Shown piece after piece: positions 1 to 8,234 of a stretch of DNA of 64,000 nt. Source of the DNA: Collinsella sp. Its GTDB lineage: Bacteria; Actinomycetota; Coriobacteriia; Coriobacteriales; Coriobacteriaceae. Position 1 is the stretch's first letter; each line of letters begins with the position of its first letter. A program made the translations under genes and the position numbers. The stretch is taken from contig DXMV01000025.1 of NCBI GenBank assembly GCA_019414055.1, positions 59,996-123,995 on the forward strand, written 5' to 3'. The notes beneath the pieces were generated by a model. The model had not been told where the DNA came from. It ran no database searches and was given only the letters and a program-made list of their open reading frames with translations.

Positions 1-38
1 AAACTCGTGCTAAGTATACAGACACAGCGATGCGGCGG

Positions 39-218
39 TTAGCCAAAGAGCCCGCCGAACAGACCTCGGCGGTGTTTGTCTTTCTTTTTCGACGCGTCAC
101 CCTGGGCGTTCTTGTCCTGCCGCTTCTTCCGGTCCTGCTCTAGCTCATCATCGTCGAGCAGCATATCCCACTCAAACGGGTCGTCCGTCAGATCGAACAG
201 GCCATCGCCATCAAACAT
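39..218 (-). CDS. Small charged hypothetical protein
   Basis: A 59-residue protein with no family that I recognise. The N-terminal half is acidic and aromatic (FDLTDD, LLDDDELEQD), the middle is Lys/Arg-rich, and it ends in the near-repeat GLFGGLFG. I chose the ATG at 218 because GGAGG lies five bases upstream; an ATG at 230 in the same frame has no ribosome binding site. It follows the HIRAN gene by 18 bases on the same strand, so the two are probably one operon. There is no signal peptide or membrane segment. The charge layout suggests a small soluble protein that binds a partner, but that is a guess. Confidence 0.6.
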   Translation of the reverse strand: MFDGDGLFDLTDDPFEWDMLLDDDELEQDRKKRQDKNAQGDASKKKDKHRRGLFGGLFG

Positions 219-236
219 GACCGCCTCCATTGCCGA

Positions 237-563
237 TTAGCGAGCATCCACCACATAGAGTCCAACGCGCACCTGATGCCACGGGCTGCGCTCGGGGGCA
301 ACCTGTTGCACACGGGCCTCAAATACGTACCCATGGCCGTAATACATCATCAAGGACAGCGGGCCGGCCTCGTTTCCCGGAACATAGCCGAGCTTGGTGT
401 TGCCGTAGTAGATCGCAACCGCCTCGGGATCATGGGGATTATCGCGCTCGGCACACAGCGTCAGCTTATCGCCCGCTTTAAGATCGCCCAAGACCAAGGC
501 GCCATCGGCATACTGAAATCCTGCAATATGAAACGACAAAAGAACACGTGAAGGCTCGTACAT
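237..563 (-). CDS. HIRAN-domain protein
   Basis: A 108-residue protein that is almost entirely one HIRAN domain. The marks are HIAGFQY (residues 12-18), ERDNPHDPEAVAIY (39-52) and LGYVP (58-62). In eukaryotic HLTF and in many bacterial proteins this domain binds DNA ends, usually attached to a helicase or nuclease. Here it stands alone with no helicase nearby. The ATG at 563 is preferred because AGAGGAG precedes it by six bases; an in-frame start at 596 lacks such a site. It is probably co-transcribed with the small protein downstream. DNA binding is inferred from the family; the actual role is unknown. Confidence 0.75.
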   Translation of the reverse strand: MYEPSRVLLSFHIAGFQYADGALVLGDLKAGDKLTLCAERDNPHDPEAVAIYYGNTKLGYVPGNEAGPLSLMMYYGHGYVFEARVQQVAPERSPWHQVRVGLYVVDAR

Positions 564-652
564 GGCAACTCCTCTAACGACCGAATAAACCGGCACTTAA
601 CCTTACTGAGAAGCTTACGGGCCCGTGCGGACACGAATTTATCCTGTCTGAT

Positions 653-2032
653 TTAATGCACAAACATGCGCACGAACTTGTGCTTCCAGTTCGCGTAAGG
701 AGCATAGCGGAATGGCACGTCCAGCCACGTTGCCTTGTTCACGATGCTCTTCTTGTGGCTAAACGTATCGAAGCTCTCGCGGCCATGGTACTGACCCATA
801 CCGCTCGCTCCCATGCCGCCAAAGCCCATATGGCTCGTAGCCAAGTGCATAATCGTGTCGTTAACGCAGCCGCCGCCAAAGGGCACGTAGCGCACAAAGC
901 GCTGCTGAACCTCACGGTCCTGGCTAAAGATATACAGGGCCAGCGGCGTCGGACGATCCGTAATAAACGTCTCGGCCTCGTCTAGGCTCTCAAACGTCAG
1001 CACCGGCAAGATGGGGCCGAAAATCTCCTCCTGCATCACGGCGTCATCGAGGGACACGCCGTCCAAAATCGTCGGCTCGATCTTGAGCGAAGCCTCGCGC
1101 GCGGCGCCTCCAAGCACGACCTTATCGGGATCGATCAGTCCGCGCACGCGCGCAAAGTGCTTGGCGTTGACGATATGCCCGTAATCCTCGTTGTCAAGCG
1201 GATGCTCGCCAAACATACGATGGACTTCCTCCTTGATGAGGCCCAGCAGCTCGTCGTGCACGCGCGCATCGACCAGCAGATAGTCGGGCGCCACGCAGGT
1301 CTGCCCCACGTTGAGCCATTTGCCAAAGGCGATGCGCCGTGCCGCAACCTTCAAGTTTGCCGTCGCGTCCACGATGCAGGGGCTCTTTCCGCCCAGCTCA
1401 AGCGTCACGGGCGTAAGGTTTTTACTTGCGCGCTCCATGACGAGCTTGCCGACCGGAACGCTGCCGGTAAAGAAGATCTTGTCCCAGCGCTCATCGAGCA
1501 GCGCTTCGTTCTCGGCGCGCCCGCCCTCGACAACCGTCACCAGGCGCGGATCAAATGCCTCTTCGCAGATTTGCTTGAGCACCGCGCTCGATGCCGGAGC
1601 ATAGGCGCTCGGTTTGATGACCACGGTATTGCCCGCGGCAAGGGCGCCAGCGAGCGGCTCGAGCGTTAGCAAAAACGGATAGTTCCATGGAGCCATGATG
1701 AGCGTGACTCCGTAGGGCACGGCTTGCGTCTTGCACACGCTTACGGCGTTGGCGAGGTCACACGGGCGCAGAAGCGGGCGGCTCCATCGAGCCACATGCG
1801 CAATCTGATGACGAATCTCGGAAAGCGATGTGCCGATCTCGCACATATAGGCCTCGTCGTGCGACTTGCCCAAATCGGTCTTGAGCGCATGGGCGATATC
1901 GGCCTCGTGCGCCCGTACTGCATTGCGCAAACTCACGAGCGCGCGACGGCGAGCGTCGACATCAAACGTGACGTGCGTCTTAAAGTAGGCGCGCTGATCG
2001 CCGACGATGCGCGCAATTTCCTCGGTGTTCAT
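653..2032 (-). CDS. Aldehyde dehydrogenase (class 3-like)
   Basis: NAD(P)-dependent aldehyde dehydrogenase of 459 residues, oxidising an aldehyde to the acid or working in reverse. The catalytic Glu lies in LELGGKSPC and the catalytic Cys in NVGQTCVAPDY. The length and the absence of an N-terminal extension match the short class 3/YwdH type. It starts eight bases after the stop of the iron-containing alcohol dehydrogenase upstream, so the pair should interconvert alcohol, aldehyde and acid as one operon. The natural substrate cannot be read from the sequence. Confidence 0.9.
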   Translation of the reverse strand: MNTEEIARIVGDQRAYFKTHVTFDVDARRRALVSLRNAVRAHEADIAHALKTDLGKSHDEAYMCEIGTSLSEIRHQIAHVARWSRPLLRPCDLANAVSVCKTQAVPYGVTLIMAPWNYPFLLTLEPLAGALAAGNTVVIKPSAYAPASSAVLKQICEEAFDPRLVTVVEGGRAENEALLDERWDKIFFTGSVPVGKLVMERASKNLTPVTLELGGKSPCIVDATANLKVAARRIAFGKWLNVGQTCVAPDYLLVDARVHDELLGLIKEEVHRMFGEHPLDNEDYGHIVNAKHFARVRGLIDPDKVVLGGAAREASLKIEPTILDGVSLDDAVMQEEIFGPILPVLTFESLDEAETFITDRPTPLALYIFSQDREVQQRFVRYVPFGGGCVNDTIMHLATSHMGFGGMGASGMGQYHGRESFDTFSHKKSIVNKATWLDVPFRYAPYANWKHKFVRMFVH

Positions 2033-2040
2033 GAGCCCTC

Positions 2041-3261
2041 CTAGTTCTCGTCCTCAAACATACCACCCGCAACGACCTCGTACATATGCTCGAGCTCCAA
2101 ACGGTCCATTAAAAGCGGAACGGGGTACAGGGGATTGGCCTCGGCATCGGCATGCGTCGCCATCTCAGGAATGTCGGAGCGGCGAATGCCTGAAACATAT
2201 CTGGGGATTCCCAGGGTCTCGTTCATGCGGTCGACCCAATCGATAAAGGCCTCGGCCGCCAGGCTGTCCTGCGCGTTAGCCGGCGCGATACCGGCCATGC
2301 GGGCGAGATCGGCAAGCTTGGGAGCGGCAGCGTCACCATAAGCGCGAAGCATGTGCGGCAGGATGATCGCGTTGGCCAAACCGTGTGGAATTCCGTATCG
2401 GCCGCCCAGACTGTGCGCGATGGCATGCACATATCCAACATAGGAGCGCGTAAAGGCAACACCCGCCTTATACGCCGCCGAAAGCATATTGCGGCGCGCA
2501 CGCATGTTACCGCCATGCTCATAGGCCTCCAGCAAATTGTCGTGGATGAGCTGAACCGCCTGACGCGCCATCTTGCGCGTGTAGGACGTGGTGCTACGGC
2601 CGATAAAGGCCTCGACAGCATGCGTCAGGGCATCCATACCCGTCTGCCCCGTAATGGACGCCGGCAACCCACGCGTAAACTCGGGGTCGTGCACCGCAAA
2701 ACGTGGGATGAGTACAAAGTCGTTAATGGGGTACTTGTAGTGCGTCTCGTCATCGGTAATTACCGCCGCAAGCGTGACCTCGCTTCCCGTGCCTGCTGTG
2801 GTGGGAACGGCGATGAGCAGCGGCAGGCGACGATGAATGCGCAGCAGGCCGCGCATCTTATTGATGGGCTTGTTTGGCTGCGCGATGCGTGCCCCCACGC
2901 CCTTGGCGCAGTCCATGGCCGAACCGCCGCCAAAACCAATAATGGCCTGGCAGGCGTTCTCTCGATACAGGGACGCTGCTTCCTCCACATTCGAGACCGT
3001 GGGGTTCGCACGTGTTTCGGCATAGACCGCAGCGCTAATTCCCTTGGACGCGAGCGCTGTCTCGAGCGGTGCCGTGAGCCCCAGACGGGCAATGCCGGGA
3101 TCTGTCACGATAAGAACATGCTGTATTGAACGCTTTTGAAGCACTGCGGGCACTTCCTCAGCGTGCTCTAAAATGTGTGGCTCGGTATAGGGCAGCACCG
3201 GCAATGCGATGCGAAAAACCGTTTGATACGTTCGGCACCAGGCGCGGCGGGCTAGATGCAT
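2041..3261 (-). CDS. Iron-containing alcohol dehydrogenase
   Basis: A 406-residue group III (Fe-dependent) alcohol dehydrogenase. The NAD-binding loop is GFGGGSAMDCAKG. Metal ligands lie in GMDALTHAVEAF and in HAIAHSLGG with a following PHG. The ATG at 3261 has AAGGAG eight bases upstream; the longer in-frame start at 3342 has no comparable site and would add 27 low-complexity residues. It is the first gene of a two-gene operon with the aldehyde dehydrogenase. A TGTTGA/TCAACA palindrome lies in the leader just upstream of its ribosome binding site. Confidence 0.9.
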   Translation of the reverse strand: MHLARRAWCRTYQTVFRIALPVLPYTEPHILEHAEEVPAVLQKRSIQHVLIVTDPGIARLGLTAPLETALASKGISAAVYAETRANPTVSNVEEAASLYRENACQAIIGFGGGSAMDCAKGVGARIAQPNKPINKMRGLLRIHRRLPLLIAVPTTAGTGSEVTLAAVITDDETHYKYPINDFVLIPRFAVHDPEFTRGLPASITGQTGMDALTHAVEAFIGRSTTSYTRKMARQAVQLIHDNLLEAYEHGGNMRARRNMLSAAYKAGVAFTRSYVGYVHAIAHSLGGRYGIPHGLANAIILPHMLRAYGDAAAPKLADLARMAGIAPANAQDSLAAEAFIDWVDRMNETLGIPRYVSGIRRSDIPEMATHADAEANPLYPVPLLMDRLELEHMYEVVAGGMFEDEN

Positions 3262-3279
3262 AAAGGAAACTCCTTCATT

Positions 3280-3295
3280 TGTTGATAGGTCAACA
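3280..3295. promoter_or_regulatory. Palindrome in alcohol dehydrogenase leader
   Basis: TGTTGA, four bases, TCAACA: perfect 6-bp arms about 20 bases upstream of the alcohol dehydrogenase start. It is placed where a repressor could block transcription or translation. A looser ATCAATCAACA stretch lies about 55 bases further upstream. The regulator is unknown. Confidence 0.35.
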
Positions 3296-3405
3296 TTTGC
3301 TCGACCGATTGTACTCATCGGCGTCCGTATATGGCTTGCCAATCGTTAATCAATCAACATCTTCACATGCATAAATTGTTTTATTAAAAATCATTCCTAA
3401 TAGGC

Positions 3406-3433
3406 TTCACATTTGGTTGCATTTATGGATAAT
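3406..3433 (+). promoter_or_regulatory. Probable sigma-70-type promoter of rubrerythrin gene
   Basis: TTCACA, 16 bases, GATAAT, in an A+T-rich stretch 85-112 bases upstream of the rubrerythrin ATG. It is the best -35/-10 match in the region and leaves a leader of about 80 bases. Confidence 0.45.
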
Positions 3434-3517
3434 AGTACCCGTCAAGACGCACGTCCGGAGAGGGCCCTTACGGGACCGGACGAGCGCACCATCGCCATCG
3501 ATCGAAAGGATCGAATT

Positions 3518-4078
3518 ATGAAGTTTGTTTGCCCCGTTTGCGGTTATGTGGAAGAGTTCGACGGCGACCAGCTGCCCGAGGACTTCAAGTGCCCCCAGTG
3601 CGGCGTTCCCGGTTCTCGTTTCCTGAAGCAGGAGGAGGGCCAGCTCGAGTGGGCTGCCGAGCACGTCGTGGGCGTCGCCAAGATGGAGGGCGTCTCCGAG
3701 GACATCGTTGCTGACCTGCGCGCCAACTTTGAGGGCGAGTGCTCCGAGGTCGGTATGTACCTGGCCATGGCTCGCGTCGCTCATCGCGAGGGCTATCCCG
3801 AGATCGGCCTGTACTGGGAGAAGGCCGCCCACGAGGAGGCAGAGCATGCCGCCAAGTTCGCTGAGCTCCTGGGCGAGGTCGTGACCGACTCCACCAAGAA
3901 GAACCTCGAAATGCGCGTTGAAGCCGAGAATGGCGCCACCGCCGGCAAGACCGATCTTGCCAAGCGTGCCAAGGCCGCTGGTCTCGATGCCATCCACGAC
4001 ACCGTGCACGAGATGGCTCGCGACGAAGCTCGCCACGGCAAGGCTTTCGCCGGTCTGCTCAAGCGCTACTTTGGCTAA
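3518..4078 (+). CDS. Reverse rubrerythrin (peroxide reductase)
   Basis: A 186-residue non-haem iron protein that probably reduces hydrogen peroxide in the cytoplasm, as reverse rubrerythrins do in clostridia. An N-terminal rubredoxin-like knuckle has Cys5, Cys8, Cys25 and Cys28. A ferritin-like diiron domain follows, with the helix motifs FEGECSEVGMY, WEKAAHEEAEH and MARDEARHGKAF. The rubredoxin-first order separates it from classical rubrerythrin. The ATG at 3518 follows AAAGGA; an upstream in-frame ATG at 3413 would add 35 non-conserved residues. It stands alone with its own promoter and terminator, as expected for an oxygen-stress gene of an anaerobe. Confidence 0.9.
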   Translation: MKFVCPVCGYVEEFDGDQLPEDFKCPQCGVPGSRFLKQEEGQLEWAAEHVVGVAKMEGVSEDIVADLRANFEGECSEVGMYLAMARVAHREGYPEIGLYWEKAAHEEAEHAAKFAELLGEVVTDSTKKNLEMRVEAENGATAGKTDLAKRAKAAGLDAIHDTVHEMARDEARHGKAFAGLLKRYFG

Positions 4079-4112
4079 GCCAACCGCCTGAGAGATAATC
4101 TCTAGCTCGATG

Positions 4113-4142
4113 AGGCCCGGACCGCATGGTTCGGGCCTTTTT
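4113..4142 (+). terminator. Intrinsic terminator after rubrerythrin
   Basis: An 11-bp stem AGGCCCGGACC / GGTTCGGGCCT (one G-T pair) with loop GCAT, followed by TTTTT. Confidence 0.85.
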
Positions 4143-4207
4143 GTGTCTCGAGGACTCGTTAACGCTCTGAAATAGGACCGCCTTCGGCATCGGTTTCTCG
4201 TCAAAAA

Positions 4208-4330
4208 CTAAGTGAGTAGACTTTTTGGAACTTGCCGAGCACACCATCCATATTGCTTTATAAAGCCGCAGGTAAATGACTTGTTGCAAAACGGCCCGGT
4301 CGCCAAAGCGCCAAAAGTCTACTCACTTAG
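4208..4330. repeat. 119-bp inverted-repeat element, copy 1
   Basis: Perfect 18-bp terminal inverted repeats: CTAAGTGAGTAGACTTTT at the left and its exact complement at the right. The interior matches copy 2 (5630-5750) at about four positions in five over the same 119-bp length, in the same orientation. The right repeat encodes the last three codons and stop (LSE-stop) of the minus-strand gene that begins at 5446. It could be a non-autonomous mobile element, a structured RNA or a terminator-like unit. Confidence 0.8.
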
Positions 4331-5446
4331 AACCGCAGCCGTCCACGATCGAGCTGTTTTGTGTCTAACGGGCATCTTTCCGTCGATTACTCCCAATTTT
4401 GTCCAGTCAACGAATAGTTCAGACCGGAGTAATGTCTCAGCCCTTTGCTCATCTGAGCTTTTATCACGATATTCAGCATCGAGCATCCTGCATACGGCCT
4501 TAACGATCGCGCGGAATCTATCCTCATCGGATATCTGTCTGTGTGTCAGGAGAAGTACATCGTAGCCCATGGCCTGAAGGGCCGTCATGCGGTCAGCGTC
4601 ACGCAAGCCATCTCCTGCGCGTCCGTGCGAGGCCTTTCCCTGACATTCAATGGCCACCTGTTGCCTGCCGTCCGGCGAAGACAGAAGTAGGTCGATATAT
4701 ACACGGGACTTTCCCACAATCGCTCGAGCACTTGTGCTTAGCGTCACTTCGACATTGAGCTCTATGCCGCAAAAACCTTCACCTCCCAGGGATCGCGGCA
4801 GTCCAAGCAACAAATACGCCTCGACCTCAAAAGGCGACGCGGCGCCCAATGGAACGAGCTGCGTTACCGCCATAAATCTATTGCCGTAACGCATCCCGCA
4901 AACATCTGAACAAAAACGGTCAAGGTCTCTGCCCAAAACCAAAGCGTCTCGACGCCATAAATTTGAAGCGGTACCGTCCTCGGACGGGCAGCGCACCCAA
5001 CCGAACGTTGTCGAAATCGCGCCCGAATCAATTGCACGCGTAAGCTCCGCCTCAAGTGCCGCCGGCAGAGCGCACACCGCAAACAAGCCACACATCTCCG
5101 CCAATACCAAAAGAAGCTGAAGATCCGTCAGATGCCGCGACATAATGAATGCCGTCAGTAGAGGAGACGTAACCAAAAACCCATGCTCCGTTTCCAGCAC
5201 GGATTCCCTGGGGAGCTCACCAAGGAACAGCCGCTGCCTAATGCTGGCAGGGCAAGTCCGTTTGTTTCTCGACCGAACCAATGTATACAACGGAAAACCG
5301 AGCGCGACCGCAGCCGTCGGGTTGCGGGCGAGATCATATCGCTGCCGGTCTTCTTCCGGTCGTGGAAGCGGCGGACACAAAGCGCGGACTTGAGGAGGCA
5401 AACGCCAGTACCTAAAAGCTGATATGTCACAAAGTAGATCCTTCAT
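4319..5446 (-). CDS. DUF559-like putative nuclease-fold protein
   Basis: A 375-residue protein of unknown role. The C-terminal third resembles the PD-(D/E)XK/VSR-like fold of DUF559: an acidic residue in VYIDLLL, then AIECQGK, then ADRMTALQAMGYDVLLL. The N-terminal two thirds has no domain I know. No signal peptide is present. The ATG at 5446 is chosen over a GTG at 5452, but neither has a good ribosome binding site. The last codons and stop lie inside the inverted repeat of copy 1 of the 119-bp element, and copy 2 lies upstream, so the gene is bracketed by the elements. A role in defence or mobility is possible but is not shown. Confidence 0.6.
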   Translation of the reverse strand: MKDLLCDISAFRYWRLPPQVRALCPPLPRPEEDRQRYDLARNPTAAVALGFPLYTLVRSRNKRTCPASIRQRLFLGELPRESVLETEHGFLVTSPLLTAFIMSRHLTDLQLLLVLAEMCGLFAVCALPAALEAELTRAIDSGAISTTFGWVRCPSEDGTASNLWRRDALVLGRDLDRFCSDVCGMRYGNRFMAVTQLVPLGAASPFEVEAYLLLGLPRSLGGEGFCGIELNVEVTLSTSARAIVGKSRVYIDLLLSSPDGRQQVAIECQGKASHGRAGDGLRDADRMTALQAMGYDVLLLTHRQISDEDRFRAIVKAVCRMLDAEYRDKSSDEQRAETLLRSELFVDWTKLGVIDGKMPVRHKTARSWTAAVLSE

Positions 5447-5529
5447 AGGCACAGGAAAACACGAATTTCAACCCAGTCAGTCACGCATTGGCGCGAACGC
5501 ACCAAAAATGGCGCCGAACGGACTGCCAA

Positions 5530-5595
5530 GTTTTCAACAGCCCTCCCCAACTGGCCAAAAGCTTGCCGAGAGCTGGACGAAGCCCTGTTGAAAAC
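5530..5595. repeat. Inverted repeat upstream of DUF559-like gene
   Basis: Perfect 11-bp arms GTTTTCAACAG (5530-5540) and CTGTTGAAAAC (5585-5595), separated by 44 bases. It lies between the DUF559-like gene and copy 2 of the 119-bp element. The interior has no reading frame of note. It could be an operator, a structured leader or a trace of insertion. Confidence 0.55.
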
Positions 5596-5629
5596 CCCAT
5601 TTTTTTCTCATGCAGGAGCTTTGCGCGGC

Positions 5630-5750
5630 AAGTGAGTAGACTTTTTTGAACATCCCGAGCAGGCCGGTCATCCTGCTTTTCAAAACCGCAGGTAGATAGC
5701 TTGTTACAAAACTGCCTGGTCGCCAAAGTGCTAAAAGTCTACTCACTTAG
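5630..5750. repeat. 119-bp inverted-repeat element, copy 2
   Basis: Same orientation and same 119-bp core length as copy 1. The terminal repeats are AAGTGAGTAGACTTTT and its complement. Conserved interior blocks include CCGAGCA, CCGCAGGTA, CTTGTT and GGTCGCCAAAG. The right arm encodes the final LSE-stop of the MocR regulator, just as copy 1 does for the DUF559-like gene. Confidence 0.8.
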
Positions 5751-7178
5751 GTTGCAGAGTGCCCCCATTAGCTGCAATTCCAAGGTAGTTAGTACTTTTG
5801 GACTCAGATCGTCATACTGAACAAGAATTTGAGTTGAGTTTTCAGGGACAGATGCGCCATCGGCACACCAAAAACAGTCACCGATATCGATAAAAGGGAT
5901 GCTCGAGCGCGTGAGGGCCCGTGCAAAAGAGCTTCCGCCCGCGTCACGCTCCACGGCCACGACGCAGTAAAGGCCCGCGTCTGCATGATCGATCGAAACC
6001 TCCCCTGCCGGAAACGTTTTCCGTACAAGCGCCGCCAGGCCATCACGCGCCCCACGAGCACGAACGCGCACGCGGTTCACATGTCGCTCGTAATCACCCG
6101 ATTCCAGCAAACGCGCCAAGGCAACCTGATCAACAGAACTTACCGACGAGGCGTAGAAACCAAGGTTGCGTTTAAACCTCTCCATTAGTTCATCGGGCAG
6201 CACCATGTACGCCAAACGTAACGCCGATGAAAGGCTCTTCGAAAACGTGTTGGTGTAGATAACCGACTGGGCGGCATCGATCGACGCGAGCGCGGGAATC
6301 GGCTTGCCGGCAAGGCGAAACTCACAATCAAAGTCATCTTCGATGAGATACCGACCTGGCCGCTCGGCGGCCCAGCTCAGCAGGGCATAGCGACGCGCAA
6401 TGCTCGTCACAAGGCCGGTCGGATATTGGTGAGACGGCATCAGGTGAAGGACATCCGCCCCGGTTTTCTGCAGAGCACTCAAGTCCACGCCTTCACCGTC
6501 CAACGGGATATGACGCACTTCGCAACCCATAGCCTGATAGATGCGCGTCAGGCGCAGATAGCCCGGATCCTCAACGGCATACACCTTGTCGGCTCCAAGC
6601 AACTGAACCAACATGGTATCGAGCAGCTGGGCGCCCGCACCGATAACAATGTTGTTGGGGTCGACATTCATACCCCTCGTCCCGCGTAGATGGTGCGCAA
6701 TCGCACGTCGCAGCCGAGCGGTGCCCTGCGCCGGCGCGGGCGAAAAGATTTCGCGCTCGTCCTCGGATGCCAGCGTCGCCCGTAGCGCGCTTTGCCAAAG
6801 CCGCGCCGCCTCCAAAGCAGAAGGAGAAAGCGCATCGAATCGCTCGACCTGTCCGTTGACATCATGCACGCTGGGGCCCACAGAGACGGCATCTCGGTCG
6901 ATGCCCTCCGCAGCCGAAGCCAAAACTGGTGCATCCGGAAGCTCGCAAGCGTAGTAGCCACGACGTGGCATTGAGCAAATATAGCCCTCAGCGAGTAACT
7001 GGCTATATGCATTCTCAATGGTAATAACACTGATTCCCAGATGACTGGCAAAGGCGCGCTTGGACGGCAGATGCTCCCCCGCCGTAATGCGTCCAGCTAC
7101 GATATCATCTCGGATTTGCTGGTAAACATACTCATAGAGCGATGCTTCGCCGCGTTTTTCCAAATTGTAGTCAAGCAT
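5739..7178 (-). CDS. pdxR: MocR-type regulator of PLP synthesis (PdxR-like)
   Basis: A 479-residue fusion of a GntR winged helix (about residues 15-75, with SLYEYVYQQIRDDI and LPSKRAFASHLGIS) to an inactive-type class I aminotransferase domain that senses pyridoxal phosphate. The PLP lysine lies in NTFSKSLSSALRL. It is divergent from pdxS, the usual arrangement for PdxR, which activates pdxST when PLP is scarce. I chose the ATG at 7178 with AGGTGA upstream; the TTG at 7211 would add 11 residues. The last codons come from the 119-bp repeat. The MocR family is certain; PdxR identity rests mainly on the neighbour. Confidence 0.85.
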   Translation of the reverse strand: MLDYNLEKRGEASLYEYVYQQIRDDIVAGRITAGEHLPSKRAFASHLGISVITIENAYSQLLAEGYICSMPRRGYYACELPDAPVLASAAEGIDRDAVSVGPSVHDVNGQVERFDALSPSALEAARLWQSALRATLASEDEREIFSPAPAQGTARLRRAIAHHLRGTRGMNVDPNNIVIGAGAQLLDTMLVQLLGADKVYAVEDPGYLRLTRIYQAMGCEVRHIPLDGEGVDLSALQKTGADVLHLMPSHQYPTGLVTSIARRYALLSWAAERPGRYLIEDDFDCEFRLAGKPIPALASIDAAQSVIYTNTFSKSLSSALRLAYMVLPDELMERFKRNLGFYASSVSSVDQVALARLLESGDYERHVNRVRVRARGARDGLAALVRKTFPAGEVSIDHADAGLYCVVAVERDAGGSSFARALTRSSIPFIDIGDCFWCADGASVPENSTQILVQYDDLSPKVLTTLELQLMGALCNLSE

Positions 7179-7189
7179 GAGTTTGTCAC

Positions 7190-7233
7190 CTGACCTTATC
7201 GAGCTGTTCAATCTGGTATTAAGCTGACCTTAT
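7190..7233. promoter_or_regulatory. Direct repeats, candidate PdxR operator
   Basis: CTGACCTTAT occurs at 7190-7199 and again at 7224-7233, 34 bases apart, in the divergent pdxR-pdxS gap. A possible pdxS promoter (TTCAAT, 18 bases, TATTAT) overlaps the second copy. Tandem direct repeats are typical of MocR/PdxR operators. Confidence 0.5.
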
Positions 7234-7323
7234 TATTATCTCGAAAACTGAGTATTTTGCCATGCCCAGCTCCCCGATAGGATTTTCCGTCAAGCAATGC
7301 ACATGCCAACCAAGGGAGCAACC

Positions 7324-8214
7324 ATGGCAGAACAGACCAGCAAGGCAGATCGCGTCAAACTCAATCGCGAACTCGCGCAGATGCTCAAGGGCGGCGTCAT
7401 CATGGACGTCACCACGCCCGAGCAGGCACGTATCGCCGAGGAGGCAGGCGCCTGCGCCGTCATGGCTCTCGAGCGCATCCCGGCCGACATCCGCGCCGCC
7501 GGCGGCGTGTCGCGCATGAGTGACCCCAAGATGATCAAGGGCATTCAAGAGGCCGTCTCCATCCCCGTCATGGCCAAGTGCCGCATCGGTCACATCGTCG
7601 AGGCGCAGGTCCTTCAGGCCATCGAGATCGACTACATCGATGAGTCCGAGGTTCTCTCCCCCGCCGACGATGTCTACCACATCGATAAGACCCAGTTTGA
7701 CGTCCCGTTTGTCTGCGGTGCCCGCGATCTGGGCGAAGCGTTGCGACGTGTTGCCGAGGGCGCCACAATGATTCGCACCAAGGGCGAGCCGGGCACGGGC
7801 GACGTCGTCCAAGCCGTGCGCCACATGCGCAAGATTCAAAAGCAGATCCGTGACGTTGTTGCCCTGCGCGACGACGAGCTCTTTGAGGCAGCCAAGCAAC
7901 TGCAGGTTCCGGTCGAGCTGGTGCGCGAGGTCCATGCCACGGGTAAGCTTCCCGTCGTGAACTTTGCCGCCGGCGGCGTAGCGACCCCCGCCGACGCCGC
8001 GCTGATGATGCAGCTGGGCGCCGAGGGCGTCTTTGTTGGCTCGGGCATCTTTAAGAGCGGCGATCCCGCCAAGCGCGCAGCCGCCATCGTCAAGGCCGTG
8101 GCAAACTTCACCGATGCCAAACTCATCGCTGAGCTTTCGGAGGACCTGGGCGAGGCTATGGTGGGCATCAACGCCGACGAGATCGAGATCATCATGGAGG
8201 AGCGCGGACGCTAG
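7324..8214 (+). CDS. pdxS: Pyridoxal 5'-phosphate synthase, PdxS subunit
   Basis: The lyase subunit of the deoxyxylulose-independent PLP synthase. It joins ribose 5-phosphate, glyceraldehyde 3-phosphate and ammonia, and forms a dodecamer with PdxT. It is 296 residues, the normal length. The Schiff-base lysine in PVMAKCRIGH is Lys85, and EADIRA-like and GVSRMSDP blocks are present. AAGGGAG lies six bases before the ATG at 7324; an in-frame ATG at 7297 is not supported. It is 20 bases upstream of pdxT, in one operon. Confidence 0.97.
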   Translation: MAEQTSKADRVKLNRELAQMLKGGVIMDVTTPEQARIAEEAGACAVMALERIPADIRAAGGVSRMSDPKMIKGIQEAVSIPVMAKCRIGHIVEAQVLQAIEIDYIDESEVLSPADDVYHIDKTQFDVPFVCGARDLGEALRRVAEGATMIRTKGEPGTGDVVQAVRHMRKIQKQIRDVVALRDDELFEAAKQLQVPVELVREVHATGKLPVVNFAAGGVATPADAALMMQLGAEGVFVGSGIFKSGDPAKRAAAIVKAVANFTDAKLIAELSEDLGEAMVGINADEIEIIMEERGR

Positions 8215-8234
8215 TCCGGCAGAAAGGATCGCAC

